A DNA stretch of 12,513 nucleotides, taken from positions 1,684,009 to 1,696,521 of the forward strand of contig CP070731.1 of NCBI GenBank assembly GCA_020347545.1, written 5' to 3'. The position numbers and the translations under genes were made by a program. This DNA is from Flavobacteriaceae bacterium. Lineage in GTDB: Bacteria > Bacteroidota > Bacteroidia > Flavobacteriales > Flavobacteriaceae. The stretch's first letter is position 1, and each line of letters starts with the position of its first letter. Under the pieces are notes generated by a model, which was not told where the DNA came from, ran no database searches, and saw nothing but the letters and a program-made list of their open reading frames with translations. Shown one piece after another: positions 1-5,532 of the stretch.

Positions 1-769
1 TGATGTTAAGGAAGTGCTTAAAAAGCATAAGATCACGGAAGTTTATATGATGGTTGCAATTCTGTCTGTTATTGCTGAGCAGAATCCTTTAAAGGCCTGG
101 GAATTGAATATGAATTCCTTGTTCAATATTTTGGAACTCGCCAAAAGCGGTTATATAAAAAGGTTGTTCTGGCCAAGTTCCATTGCGGTATTTGGGCCTG
201 ACACTCCCAAAGAAATGACGCCTCAGGATACGGTGATCAAACCTTCGACAGTTTATGGGATCAGTAAACTGGCCGGAGAGAACTGGTGTTCTTATTACAG
301 CAATAAATACGGGGTTGACGTCAGAAGTATAAGGTATCCGGGATTAATTAGCTATAAAACTACACCAGGAGGCGGAACAACGGACTATGCGGTAGAAATA
401 TTTTACGAGGCAATAAAACGAAAATCGTACAATTGCTTTCTTGAAAAAGATACCGTACTGCCGATGATGTATATGGATGATGCAATCAACGCCACAATAG
501 GGATCATGCAACCTGAATCTCTTCCTTCTTATATTTCCTACAATCTGGGTGCTTTTAGTTTTTCACCCCACGAGCTTGCAGAGGCTATAAAAAATAAAAT
601 CCCGGAATTCACAATTAGTTATAATCCTGATGCAAGACAGGAAATTGCAAGGACATGGCCACAAAGTATTGATGACTCTATGGCCCGTAATGACTGGGGT
701 TGGGAGCCCACTGTAGGCCTTGAGGAAATGGTGGATGTTATGTTACAGGGGTTACACTATAATATCTAG
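1..769 (+). CDS. L-threonine 3-dehydrogenase, SDR (NAD-dependent epimerase) type, 3' part
   Basis: This is the C-terminal part, about 255 residues, of a protein whose start lies left of the window. The frame is open from base 2, and the GTG at 14 is an internal codon. The family oxidises L-threonine to 2-amino-3-ketobutyrate with NAD+ in the cytosol. Visible motifs are the catalytic serine region PSSIAVFGPDTP, the YGISK catalytic Tyr/Lys pair, RYPGLIS, the PGGGTTDYAV segment, LPMMYMDDA, and a C-terminal SIDDS plus DWGWEP; together these are specific for the SDR-type threonine dehydrogenase rather than a sugar epimerase. About 55-65 residues carrying the GxxGxxG nucleotide-binding loop are missing because of the window edge, not truncation. 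One oddity is that the segment usually reading close to HLAALLSA is YMMVAILSV here (bases 44-70). The next gene starts 52 bases downstream behind its own promoter-like box. Confidence 0.9.
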   Translation, partial: DVKEVLKKHKITEVYMMVAILSVIAEQNPLKAWELNMNSLFNILELAKSGYIKRLFWPSSIAVFGPDTPKEMTPQDTVIKPSTVYGISKLAGENWCSYYSNKYGVDVRSIRYPGLISYKTTPGGGTTDYAVEIFYEAIKRKSYNCFLEKDTVLPMMYMDDAINATIGIMQPESLPSYISYNLGAFSFSPHELAEAIKNKIPEFTISYNPDARQEIARTWPQSIDDSMARNDWGWEPTVGLEEMVDVMLQGLHYNI

Positions 770-777
770 TTAGTTTT

Positions 778-785
778 TACATTTG
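778..785 (+). promoter_or_regulatory. Putative -7 box (TACATTTG) for the thioredoxin-like gene
   Basis: An exact match to the Bacteroidota -7 consensus TAnnTTTG sits in the 52-base gap before the gene at 822. No convincing TTG-type -33 element is seen 17-21 bases upstream. A start of transcription near 790-792 would leave a leader of about 30 bases carrying the purine run AAAGGG at 808-813, eight bases before the ATG. Confidence 0.45.
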
Positions 786-821
786 TTACGTCTAAAAAGT
801 TTCAATTAAAGGGATGTAATC

Positions 822-1427
822 ATGAAAAACATATTGGAAAAAAGTTTGCAAACTGCAAAAAGTTATTCTGAATATAAGAATTTAATACTTGATTTGTTGA
901 AACAAGGAAAGTCAACAGGCCCGAATCAGAATGAATCTTTGTTCCATTTCAGTAAACTGAATAATCAGAGAATGAAACGATTGGATAAGCAGACCAAATT
1001 AGAAGATGAAACCTTAAGTAAGACACAAAAAATAAACCGAGATTTTACCTGGTTGGTGTTAACAGAGGGCTGGTGTGGTGATGCGGCTCAGACGCTTCCA
1101 GTTATTAATAAAATTGCAGAAACAAATAAAAAGATTGACTTAAAAGTGGTGCTGAGGGATGAGAATGAGGAGTTGATGAATCAATTTCTTACAAATGGAA
1201 ATAAGTCTATTCCCAAATTGATCGTTGTTGATAAAGCCTCAAATGAGGTAGTAGGTTCTTGGGGCCCAAGATCTGAAAAGGCTGCGAAAATGGTGAGCGA
1301 TTATAAGGAAAAATACGGAAAAGTGGACGCGAAGTTAAAGACCGATCTTCAGAACTGGTACAATCAGGACAAAGGCAAAAATATTGAATTCGAAATGCTC
1401 GAATTGATCGATGAATTAATTGTTTAA
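822..1427 (+). CDS. Thioredoxin-like fold protein with a single active-site cysteine (Thioredoxin_9-like)
   Basis: This 201-residue cytosolic protein has no signal peptide. After a helical N-terminal region of about 70 residues comes a thioredoxin fold. The active-site segment is GWCGDAAQTLP (residues 83-93), in which Cys85 occupies the nucleophile position but position 88, normally the resolving cysteine, is alanine. The cis-proline loop is KSIPKLIV (128-135), and RDENEEL (112-118) and WGPR (147-150) match what I recall of the Thioredoxin_9 family (PF14595). With one cysteine it cannot form the usual CxxC disulfide, so a classical reductase role is unlikely; a monothiol, mixed-disulfide or non-redox role is possible. 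The ATG at 822 follows AAAGGG at 808-813. The next gene begins two bases after the stop, so the two are probably co-translated. The substrate is unknown. Confidence 0.85.
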   Translation: MKNILEKSLQTAKSYSEYKNLILDLLKQGKSTGPNQNESLFHFSKLNNQRMKRLDKQTKLEDETLSKTQKINRDFTWLVLTEGWCGDAAQTLPVINKIAETNKKIDLKVVLRDENEELMNQFLTNGNKSIPKLIVVDKASNEVVGSWGPRSEKAAKMVSDYKEKYGKVDAKLKTDLQNWYNQDKGKNIEFEMLELIDELIV

Positions 1428-1429
1428 AA

Positions 1430-1900
1430 ATGATGATTTCCCTTGAGAACCTTGGACCCGAATCGAAAGTTTTTATCTTTCCTTCGAGCAGAAAATTTTA
1501 CAAGGATGAACTTCCTGTACTGGAAAGGAAAGGTCTTATGTTCTGTGAAGATTTTCGGAATACGGAGATCTTTTTTGAACTGCGCTATGGCCGCTTTCTG
1601 GTTTTTATTGTATCCGATGCAACTCCCTTGGATCTGGATCAGCACAATGAATTAATAGGGTTTGTTCAGGGCCTTGAAAAGGATTTTGAGATTGTTTTAC
1701 TCGATAAGGTGAATGTTTCTTTCAAACAGGGGGAATATATTCAAATGAAGGAAATCCCTGATTTTAAAAAGCTAATAAAAAATAAAGGGGTTTCTCTCAA
1801 AACGGTGGTCTTTGACCATATGATCAATACAAAATACGAGTATGAAAATGCCTGGGAAATGCCTGCAGGACAAAGCTGGCTATCCCACTTTTTTAAATAG
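1430..1900 (+). CDS. Small flavobacterial protein of the family often mislabelled 'ABC transporter ATPase', diverged copy
   Basis: This 156-residue soluble protein has unknown function. I recognise it by its C-terminal half, LLDKVNVSFKQGEYIQ (90-105), followed by DFKKLIKNKGVS and WEMPAGQSW (142-150), which resembles a Flavobacteriia family routinely labelled 'ABC transporter ATPase' although it has no Walker A or Walker B motif; none is present here either. As I recall that family, a central Gly-Cys-Ser-Ile-Asp motif precedes the xQxLE helix. Here the aligned stretch before QGLE (80-83) is LDQHN, and the preceding W..HG region is shortened. Only one cysteine is present (Cys39). The gene lies two bases after the thioredoxin-like stop, without a clear ribosome binding site, which suggests coupling. 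Its last eight bases overlap the convergent truB end. The family assignment is from memory and the function is not known. Confidence 0.65.
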   Translation: MMISLENLGPESKVFIFPSSRKFYKDELPVLERKGLMFCEDFRNTEIFFELRYGRFLVFIVSDATPLDLDQHNELIGFVQGLEKDFEIVLLDKVNVSFKQGEYIQMKEIPDFKKLIKNKGVSLKTVVFDHMINTKYEYENAWEMPAGQSWLSHFFK

Positions 1901-2594
1901 AAGCTTCCCTGTTGAGCCTTTCTACAAAAGATTCCGGAGTTTCTGCAGTTGAAAGATCAAAATTCCCGCTTTTTGTTCTTCTAAGGGAAGAAAGATGTGC
2001 CCCGCTTTTTAACCGAAAGCCAAAATCGCTGGCGATTGATCGGATATAAGTTCCTTTACTGCATACAATCCTAAAAAAGACTTTGGGAAACTCAACCTTT
2101 TGGATTTCAAATTCAAAAATTTCAATTTTTCTTGATTTAATTTCTGTTTGCTCTCCTTTTCTGGCCAATTCGTAAAGTCTGACCCCGTCCTTTTTAATGG
2201 CAGAGTAGAGTGGGGGTTTCTGTTCTGTAATTCCTATAAAAGAGGTAGCAGTTTCAAGAATGGCCGATTCAGTAATATGATCCGTAGGAAATTCACTGTC
2301 AATCTCAGTTTCGAGATCAAAAGAAGGAGTGGTTTGCCCAAGCGTTATACTTCCTGTATATTCTTTTGCCTCTGCCTGAAACTGATCAATTTTTTTTGTC
2401 ATTTTCCCTGTGCATATTACCAGCAAACCTGTTGCAAGGGGGTCAAGGGTCCCTGCATGTCCCACCTTAATTTTCTTAAGGCTAAATTTTTTTCGAATTG
2501 CCCAGCGAATTTTATTCACTGCCTGGAAAGATGTCCAGTGTAAGGGCTTGTCGATGATGAGTATCTTTCCCTCTTTAAATTCTTCAACTTTCAT
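1893..2594 (-). CDS. truB: tRNA pseudouridine(55) synthase TruB
   Basis: This 233-residue enzyme isomerises U55 in the T-arm of tRNAs to pseudouridine. The core motif GHAGTLDPLATGLL spans residues 45-58, with catalytic Asp51. KEYTGSI (77-83) carries the active-site tyrosine, and GTYIRSIASDFG (181-192) and RRTKSG (205-210) are typical of the family. The C-terminal PUA domain of longer TruB proteins is not present, which is usual for short bacterial forms. I chose the ATG at 2594 rather than a longer frame because the upstream extension would read through the end of uppP and has no TruB similarity. That ATG shares one base with the uppP stop (TGATG), so translation is probably coupled. The gene is last in the ftsX-DUF3098-uppP-truB run. 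Confidence 0.97.
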   Translation of the reverse strand: MKVEEFKEGKILIIDKPLHWTSFQAVNKIRWAIRKKFSLKKIKVGHAGTLDPLATGLLVICTGKMTKKIDQFQAEAKEYTGSITLGQTTPSFDLETEIDSEFPTDHITESAILETATSFIGITEQKPPLYSAIKKDGVRLYELARKGEQTEIKSRKIEIFEFEIQKVEFPKVFFRIVCSKGTYIRSIASDFGFRLKSGAHLSSLRRTKSGNFDLSTAETPESFVERLNREASI

Positions 2595-2596
2595 CA
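2592..2596 (-). promoter_or_regulatory. uppP stop / truB start overlap (TGATG)
   Basis: Read on the minus strand, the uppP TGA and the truB ATG share one base. This arrangement usually means that ribosomes finishing uppP restart on truB, and it decides the truB start. Confidence 0.8.
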
Positions 2597-3391
2597 CATA
2601 TAAAAATAGGCGTAACCAATTGCAAAACTTCCAACGATAAAACAATAAGCGGAAAAATAATACAGTTTACTGTTTTTAACAAGTGATATCATCCACTGGC
2701 AAGCCAACAGGCCTGAGATAAATGCCGCAATAAAACCGACAAACATGATGCCAAAACTTTCATCAGCAAAACTGATTTCTCCTCCCATAAAATCCTTCGC
2801 TACCTTTCCAAAGATCAAAGGAACCACCATTAGAAATGAAAACCGAGCAGCTTTTGTCCTGTCGATGCCCAGTAAAACTGAAGTGGAAATTGTCGCTCCC
2901 GATCTTGAGATGCCGGGAAGCATGGCAATGGCCTGAGATATTCCAATTATAAACGAATTATTATATGACACGCTCTTGTTGGTGTTTTTGGCCTTATCCG
3001 CCAGGAAAAGTAATAATCCCGTTATTAAAAGCATAAAACCAACCAGTAAAACGTTACGATTAAAAAAAGCCTCAAGTTCTTTTTCAAACAAAAGGCCTAT
3101 AATTACCGCAGGAATCATTGAAATAATGATTTTAACGGAAAAGAAAAACTCTTCATTTTTCTTAAATCGCAATAATCCTTTGAAGATGTCAAAAACCTCC
3201 TTTCGGAAAATAACGAGGGTGCTCAGAGCTGTAGCAAAATGCAAAACAACGGTGAATGTCAGGCTTTCTTTTGGCAAGGATTTATCGCCAAATAAGACTT
3301 TGGCCAATTCTAAGTGCCCACTGGATGATACCGGTAAAAATTCTGTAAGACCCTGAACAATACCAAGGATAATCGCTTCTAAATAATTCAT
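2594..3391 (-). CDS. uppP: Undecaprenyl-diphosphatase UppP (BacA family)
   Basis: This 265-residue polytopic inner-membrane protein dephosphorylates undecaprenyl pyrophosphate, regenerating the lipid carrier used for peptidoglycan and other surface polymers; overproduction in this family gives bacitracin resistance. Both signature motifs are intact: GLTEFLPVSSSGHL (residues 14-27, including Glu17 and His26) and PGISRSGATI (159-168, including Arg163). Hydrophobic stretches across the length fit about eight membrane segments, and the length is normal. The start ATG at 3391 lies 34 bases after the DUF3098 stop, and no separate promoter box is seen in that gap, so transcription probably comes from ftsX. 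The 3' end overlaps the truB start by one base. Confidence 0.97.
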   Translation of the reverse strand: MNYLEAIILGIVQGLTEFLPVSSSGHLELAKVLFGDKSLPKESLTFTVVLHFATALSTLVIFRKEVFDIFKGLLRFKKNEEFFFSVKIIISMIPAVIIGLLFEKELEAFFNRNVLLVGFMLLITGLLLFLADKAKNTNKSVSYNNSFIIGISQAIAMLPGISRSGATISTSVLLGIDRTKAARFSFLMVVPLIFGKVAKDFMGGEISFADESFGIMFVGFIAAFISGLLACQWMISLVKNSKLYYFSAYCFIVGSFAIGYAYFYM

Positions 3392-3425
3392 TTTTTTGCT
3401 GTATAGTAAATAAGATTAGAGATTC

Positions 3426-3686
3426 TTATTTCTTCTCCCCTGGGTTCGCTACAATCGCATAAACTTCAATCGCCAGTCCTAAAAGAACAATTGCAGGAGC
3501 CAGCCTGATCCTTCTAAAGCTGTATATTTCCTCGTTGAATACTGCCGGATCATCACTTCCTCCTCCCATCATTAAGGCAAAACCGATCAGGATGACAACA
3601 ACTCCAAGTATCATGATCATATAATTCTTTTTGCCAAAGAGAAATTCTCCTTCCCTCTTTTGCTGATCTTTATTTTTTCTTGCCAT
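3426..3686 (-). CDS. DUF3098 family membrane protein
   Basis: This small protein of 86 residues has a charged N-terminus (1-13), the motif FLFGKKNYMIM (15-25), a first membrane helix at about 22-41 ending in LMMGGGSDDP, a short loop with FNEEIYSFRRI (50-60), and a second helix at about 61-80. This pattern matches the DUF3098 family of Bacteroidota; no biochemical function is known. It starts one base after the ftsX stop and precedes uppP by 34 bases. Its fixed place between ftsX and uppP suggests a role at the cell envelope or division site, but that is inference from position only. Confidence 0.9.
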   Translation of the reverse strand: MARKNKDQQKREGEFLFGKKNYMIMILGVVVILIGFALMMGGGSDDPAVFNEEIYSFRRIRLAPAIVLLGLAIEVYAIVANPGEKK

Positions 3687-3687
3687 A

Positions 3688-4566
3688 TTAATAATATAAT
3701 TCTTCGGTGCGTAAATTTAGGAATCTTTGAGTTGCCAAAAACGTACTCATCCAGGTAATCAGAATTCCCAAACAAAAAACTATTGCGAATAATCCAGCCA
3801 TTTCTACCCTGTTGTCTATCATTCCAAATTCAGGAAAGGTTCTGTCAAGATAAAAGAGGAGCACACCAAGTTCAATTATTGCCAGAAGTGCCCCTATTAA
3901 TCCCAGTTTTACACTGTTCCATATAAAAGGCCTCCTTATAAATCGCTTTGTGGCACCGACCATTTGCATCGTTTTGATCGTAAATCTTTTTGAGTAAACG
4001 GAAAGCCTTATAGAACTATTAATCAGAACCACAACCACCAAAGTAGCCAATCCGCAAAAAACAAGAATGAAAATACTGATCCTTTTAACGTTTTTTGTCA
4101 ACAGGTCAATGAGTGGTTTATCATAAGATACAGAGGAAACAAATTGATTGCTTTTATACATGGCCTCTATTTCTTCCATTTTTTCAGGAGAAACATAATC
4201 TGCCTTAACAAAAATGTCTATTGAATTTTCAAGGGGATTATATCCCAGAAAATCCATAAAATCTTCCCCGTTTTCCTCCTTGTAAATTTCTGCAGCTTCC
4301 TCCTTGGACACGTATTTGGTACTCTTTGTAAATTCCTGGTCATCAATTGAAACCTGAAGGTTCAGGATCTGATCCTTTTCAACTGTGTTTTTCAGGTACA
4401 AGGTAATTGCAGCACTTTCTTTGAAATAATTTGACAGTTTCTTGGTATTCAGCACCAGAAGTCCGAGAACCCCCAGCAGAAATAAAACCAGGGAGATACT
4501 TATTACAACAGACACATAAGATGAGCGCAGGCGTCTTTTCTGATATTTTTCAAAGGATTTACTCAT
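3688..4566 (-). CDS. ftsX: Cell division protein FtsX (ABC-type permease)
   Basis: This 292-residue inner-membrane protein is the membrane partner of the ATPase FtsE; the complex activates peptidoglycan hydrolases at the septum. The N-terminal KYQKRRLRSS (8-17) is typical of flavobacterial FtsX. A first membrane helix spans about 18-39, an extracytoplasmic domain about 41-160 includes FLGYNPLENSID (106-117), and three more helices lie at about 162-184, 219-241 and 257-277. The cytoplasmic loop with IKTMQMVGATKRFI (197-210) is the expected ATPase-coupling segment. I placed the start at the ATG at 4566; a TTG twelve bases upstream is in frame but would add four residues absent from relatives. 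ftsE is not in the window. The gene lies 81 bases after mce with no exact TAnnTTTG box between them, so it may be co-transcribed with mce. Confidence 0.95.
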   Translation of the reverse strand: MSKSFEKYQKRRLRSSYVSVVISISLVLFLLGVLGLLVLNTKKLSNYFKESAAITLYLKNTVEKDQILNLQVSIDDQEFTKSTKYVSKEEAAEIYKEENGEDFMDFLGYNPLENSIDIFVKADYVSPEKMEEIEAMYKSNQFVSSVSYDKPLIDLLTKNVKRISIFILVFCGLATLVVVVLINSSIRLSVYSKRFTIKTMQMVGATKRFIRRPFIWNSVKLGLIGALLAIIELGVLLFYLDRTFPEFGMIDNRVEMAGLFAIVFCLGILITWMSTFLATQRFLNLRTEELYY

Positions 4567-4647
4567 TCGATTTCTCAACTTTTTGAGAATTGCAAGGTAA
4601 TTATTTCTACCTAAAGGGCAAATAAAAATTACGTGTCAAATAGATCA

Positions 4648-5049
4648 TTATTCAGAGTCCTGACAGAGTTCGATCAATACTCCATTACTGCTTTTTGGAT
4701 GTAAAAAAGCGATGATTTTATTGTCGGCACCTTTTTTAGGGCTTTCGTGGATCACTGTGAAACCTTCCTTTTTCAATCGCTCTATCTCAGCATAAATATC
4801 CGTTACATCCATGGCAATGTGATGAATACCTTCCCCTCGTTTTAAAATAAATTTCGAAATCGGGCTTGCCTCGTTCAACCCTTCAAGAAGTTCAATTTTA
4901 TTGGGCCCGGCCTTAAAAAATGAGGTAGCTACTCCTTCGCTTTCTACAACCTCCGTTTTGTAAGGAGGAGCACCGAGTAATTTTGAGAAAAGTTCATTGG
5001 ATTCCTTAAGATTTTTCACCGCGATTCCGATATGTTCTATTTTATTCAT
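4648..5049 (-). CDS. mce: Methylmalonyl-CoA epimerase
   Basis: This 133-residue cytosolic enzyme of the VOC/glyoxalase fold interconverts the (R) and (S) forms of methylmalonyl-CoA, linking propionyl-CoA and succinyl-CoA metabolism. Two beta-alpha-beta-beta-beta modules are visible. The likely metal ligands are His7 in EHIGIAV, Glu53 in KIELLE, a histidine of GIHHIAM (75-80) and Glu127 in GVLIELC; the acidic pair at 36-38 (ESE) is where the family's general base lies. PKSSNGVLIE near the C-terminus is characteristic. The ATG at 5049 was chosen because HIGIAV should lie near the N-terminus; the frame is open further upstream, but that extension runs into the promoter region. It diverges from rbfA across an 88-base gap and has its own -7 box. 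Confidence 0.95.
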   Translation of the reverse strand: MNKIEHIGIAVKNLKESNELFSKLLGAPPYKTEVVESEGVATSFFKAGPNKIELLEGLNEASPISKFILKRGEGIHHIAMDVTDIYAEIERLKKEGFTVIHESPKKGADNKIIAFLHPKSSNGVLIELCQDSE

Positions 5050-5056
5050 TCTCTGG

Positions 5057-5080
5057 ATCTTTAATTTCAAAAATAAAGAT
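5057..5080. repeat. Inverted repeat over the mce -7 box (7-bp arms)
   Basis: ATCTTTA at 5057-5063 and its reverse complement TAAAGAT at 5074-5080 flank ten bases. The element covers the predicted mce promoter core. The arms are AT-rich and short, so chance is a real alternative. Confidence 0.3.
5068..5075 (-). promoter_or_regulatory. Putative -7 box (TATTTTTG) for mce
   Basis: On the minus strand this is an exact TAnnTTTG, ending 18 bases before the mce ATG. No convincing -33 element is seen at the usual distance; a CAAA at 5087-5090 is too close. It lies inside the short inverted repeat 5057-5080. Confidence 0.45.
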
Positions 5081-5124
5081 TTTAGACAAACTGATTTTTG
5101 ATGCCTGATTAACATGAATAATAC

Positions 5125-5132
5125 TATTTTTG
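5125..5132 (+). promoter_or_regulatory. Putative -7 box (TATTTTTG) for rbfA
   Basis: This exact TAnnTTTG ends only five bases before the rbfA ATG at 5138. A TTTG at 5097-5100 could be a -33 element, but its 24-base spacing is longer than usual. If functional, transcription would start at or within a few bases of the ATG, giving a leaderless or nearly leaderless mRNA. Confidence 0.4.
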
Positions 5133-5137
5133 TACAC

Positions 5138-5527
5138 ATGGAAACAAACAGACAGAAAAAAATCGCAGGAGTGATCCAGAAAGATCTGGTTGATATTCTT
5201 CAGGGTGCCGCAAGGGATGGAATGAAGGGAGTTGTGATTTCGGTAACCAAGGTGCATGTAACCACAGATTTAGGACAGGCCAAGGCCTATTTGAGTATAT
5301 TTCCATCGGATAAAAAGGATGAGATAATGGAAGGAATTGTAGCCAATACGGCTATGATCAGGCATGCTTTGGCGGTTAGGACGAAAAATCAGTTGAGGCG
5401 AATGCCGGAGCTTTTGTTTTTTGTTGACGATTCGCTGGATTATATAGAAGATATTGACAAGGCGCTTAAAGGAGAAGACGACCCCCTTAAAGATGTTGAT
5501 TCTTCAAATCAAAAGAAAAAGAGGTAA
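5138..5527 (+). CDS. rbfA: 30S ribosome-binding factor RbfA
   Basis: This 129-residue, KH-fold protein binds immature 30S subunits and is needed for late 16S rRNA processing and cold adaptation. RQKKIAGVIQKDLVDIL (5-21) is the standard N-terminal helix, VTKVHVTTDLGQAKAYLSIF (36-55) matches the family's central strand with its DL-xx-A signature, and LRRMPELLFFVDDSLD (86-101) is the highly conserved C-terminal KH segment. A lysine/arginine-rich tail closes the protein. I chose the ATG at 5138 over the in-frame one at 5114 because the earlier start would place the -7 box inside the coding region and adds residues without family similarity. The LolC/E-like permease starts two bases after the stop. 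Confidence 0.93.
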   Translation: METNRQKKIAGVIQKDLVDILQGAARDGMKGVVISVTKVHVTTDLGQAKAYLSIFPSDKKDEIMEGIVANTAMIRHALAVRTKNQLRRMPELLFFVDDSLDYIEDIDKALKGEDDPLKDVDSSNQKKKR

Positions 5528-5532
5528 GATTG
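5521..5532 (+). promoter_or_regulatory. GAGG ribosome binding site and TTG start of the LolC/E-like permease
   Basis: GAGG at 5521-5524, overlapping the last rbfA codon and running into its stop, lies five bases before TTG at 5530. It is one of the few clear Shine-Dalgarno-like sites in this window and supports a non-ATG start; no in-frame ATG exists nearby that would keep the conserved N-terminus. Confidence 0.6.

Noticed and set aside
14..16. GTG at 14 as the start of the first gene
   Set aside because: The frame is open to the window edge and the protein lacks its nucleotide-binding loop, so this is an internal codon of a gene cut by the window.
814..819. ATG-TAA minimal upstream reading frame before the thioredoxin-like gene
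   Set aside because: It has a single codon and directly abuts the purine run AAAGGG, leaving no spacing for initiation; it is most likely chance.
1430..1900. An ABC transporter ATPase
   Set aside because: Homologues often carry this label, but no Walker A, Walker B or signature motif is present.
2148..2640. Plus-strand open frames opposite truB
   Set aside because: They are cysteine- and lysine-rich translations without family similarity, lying wholly antisense to a clear truB gene.
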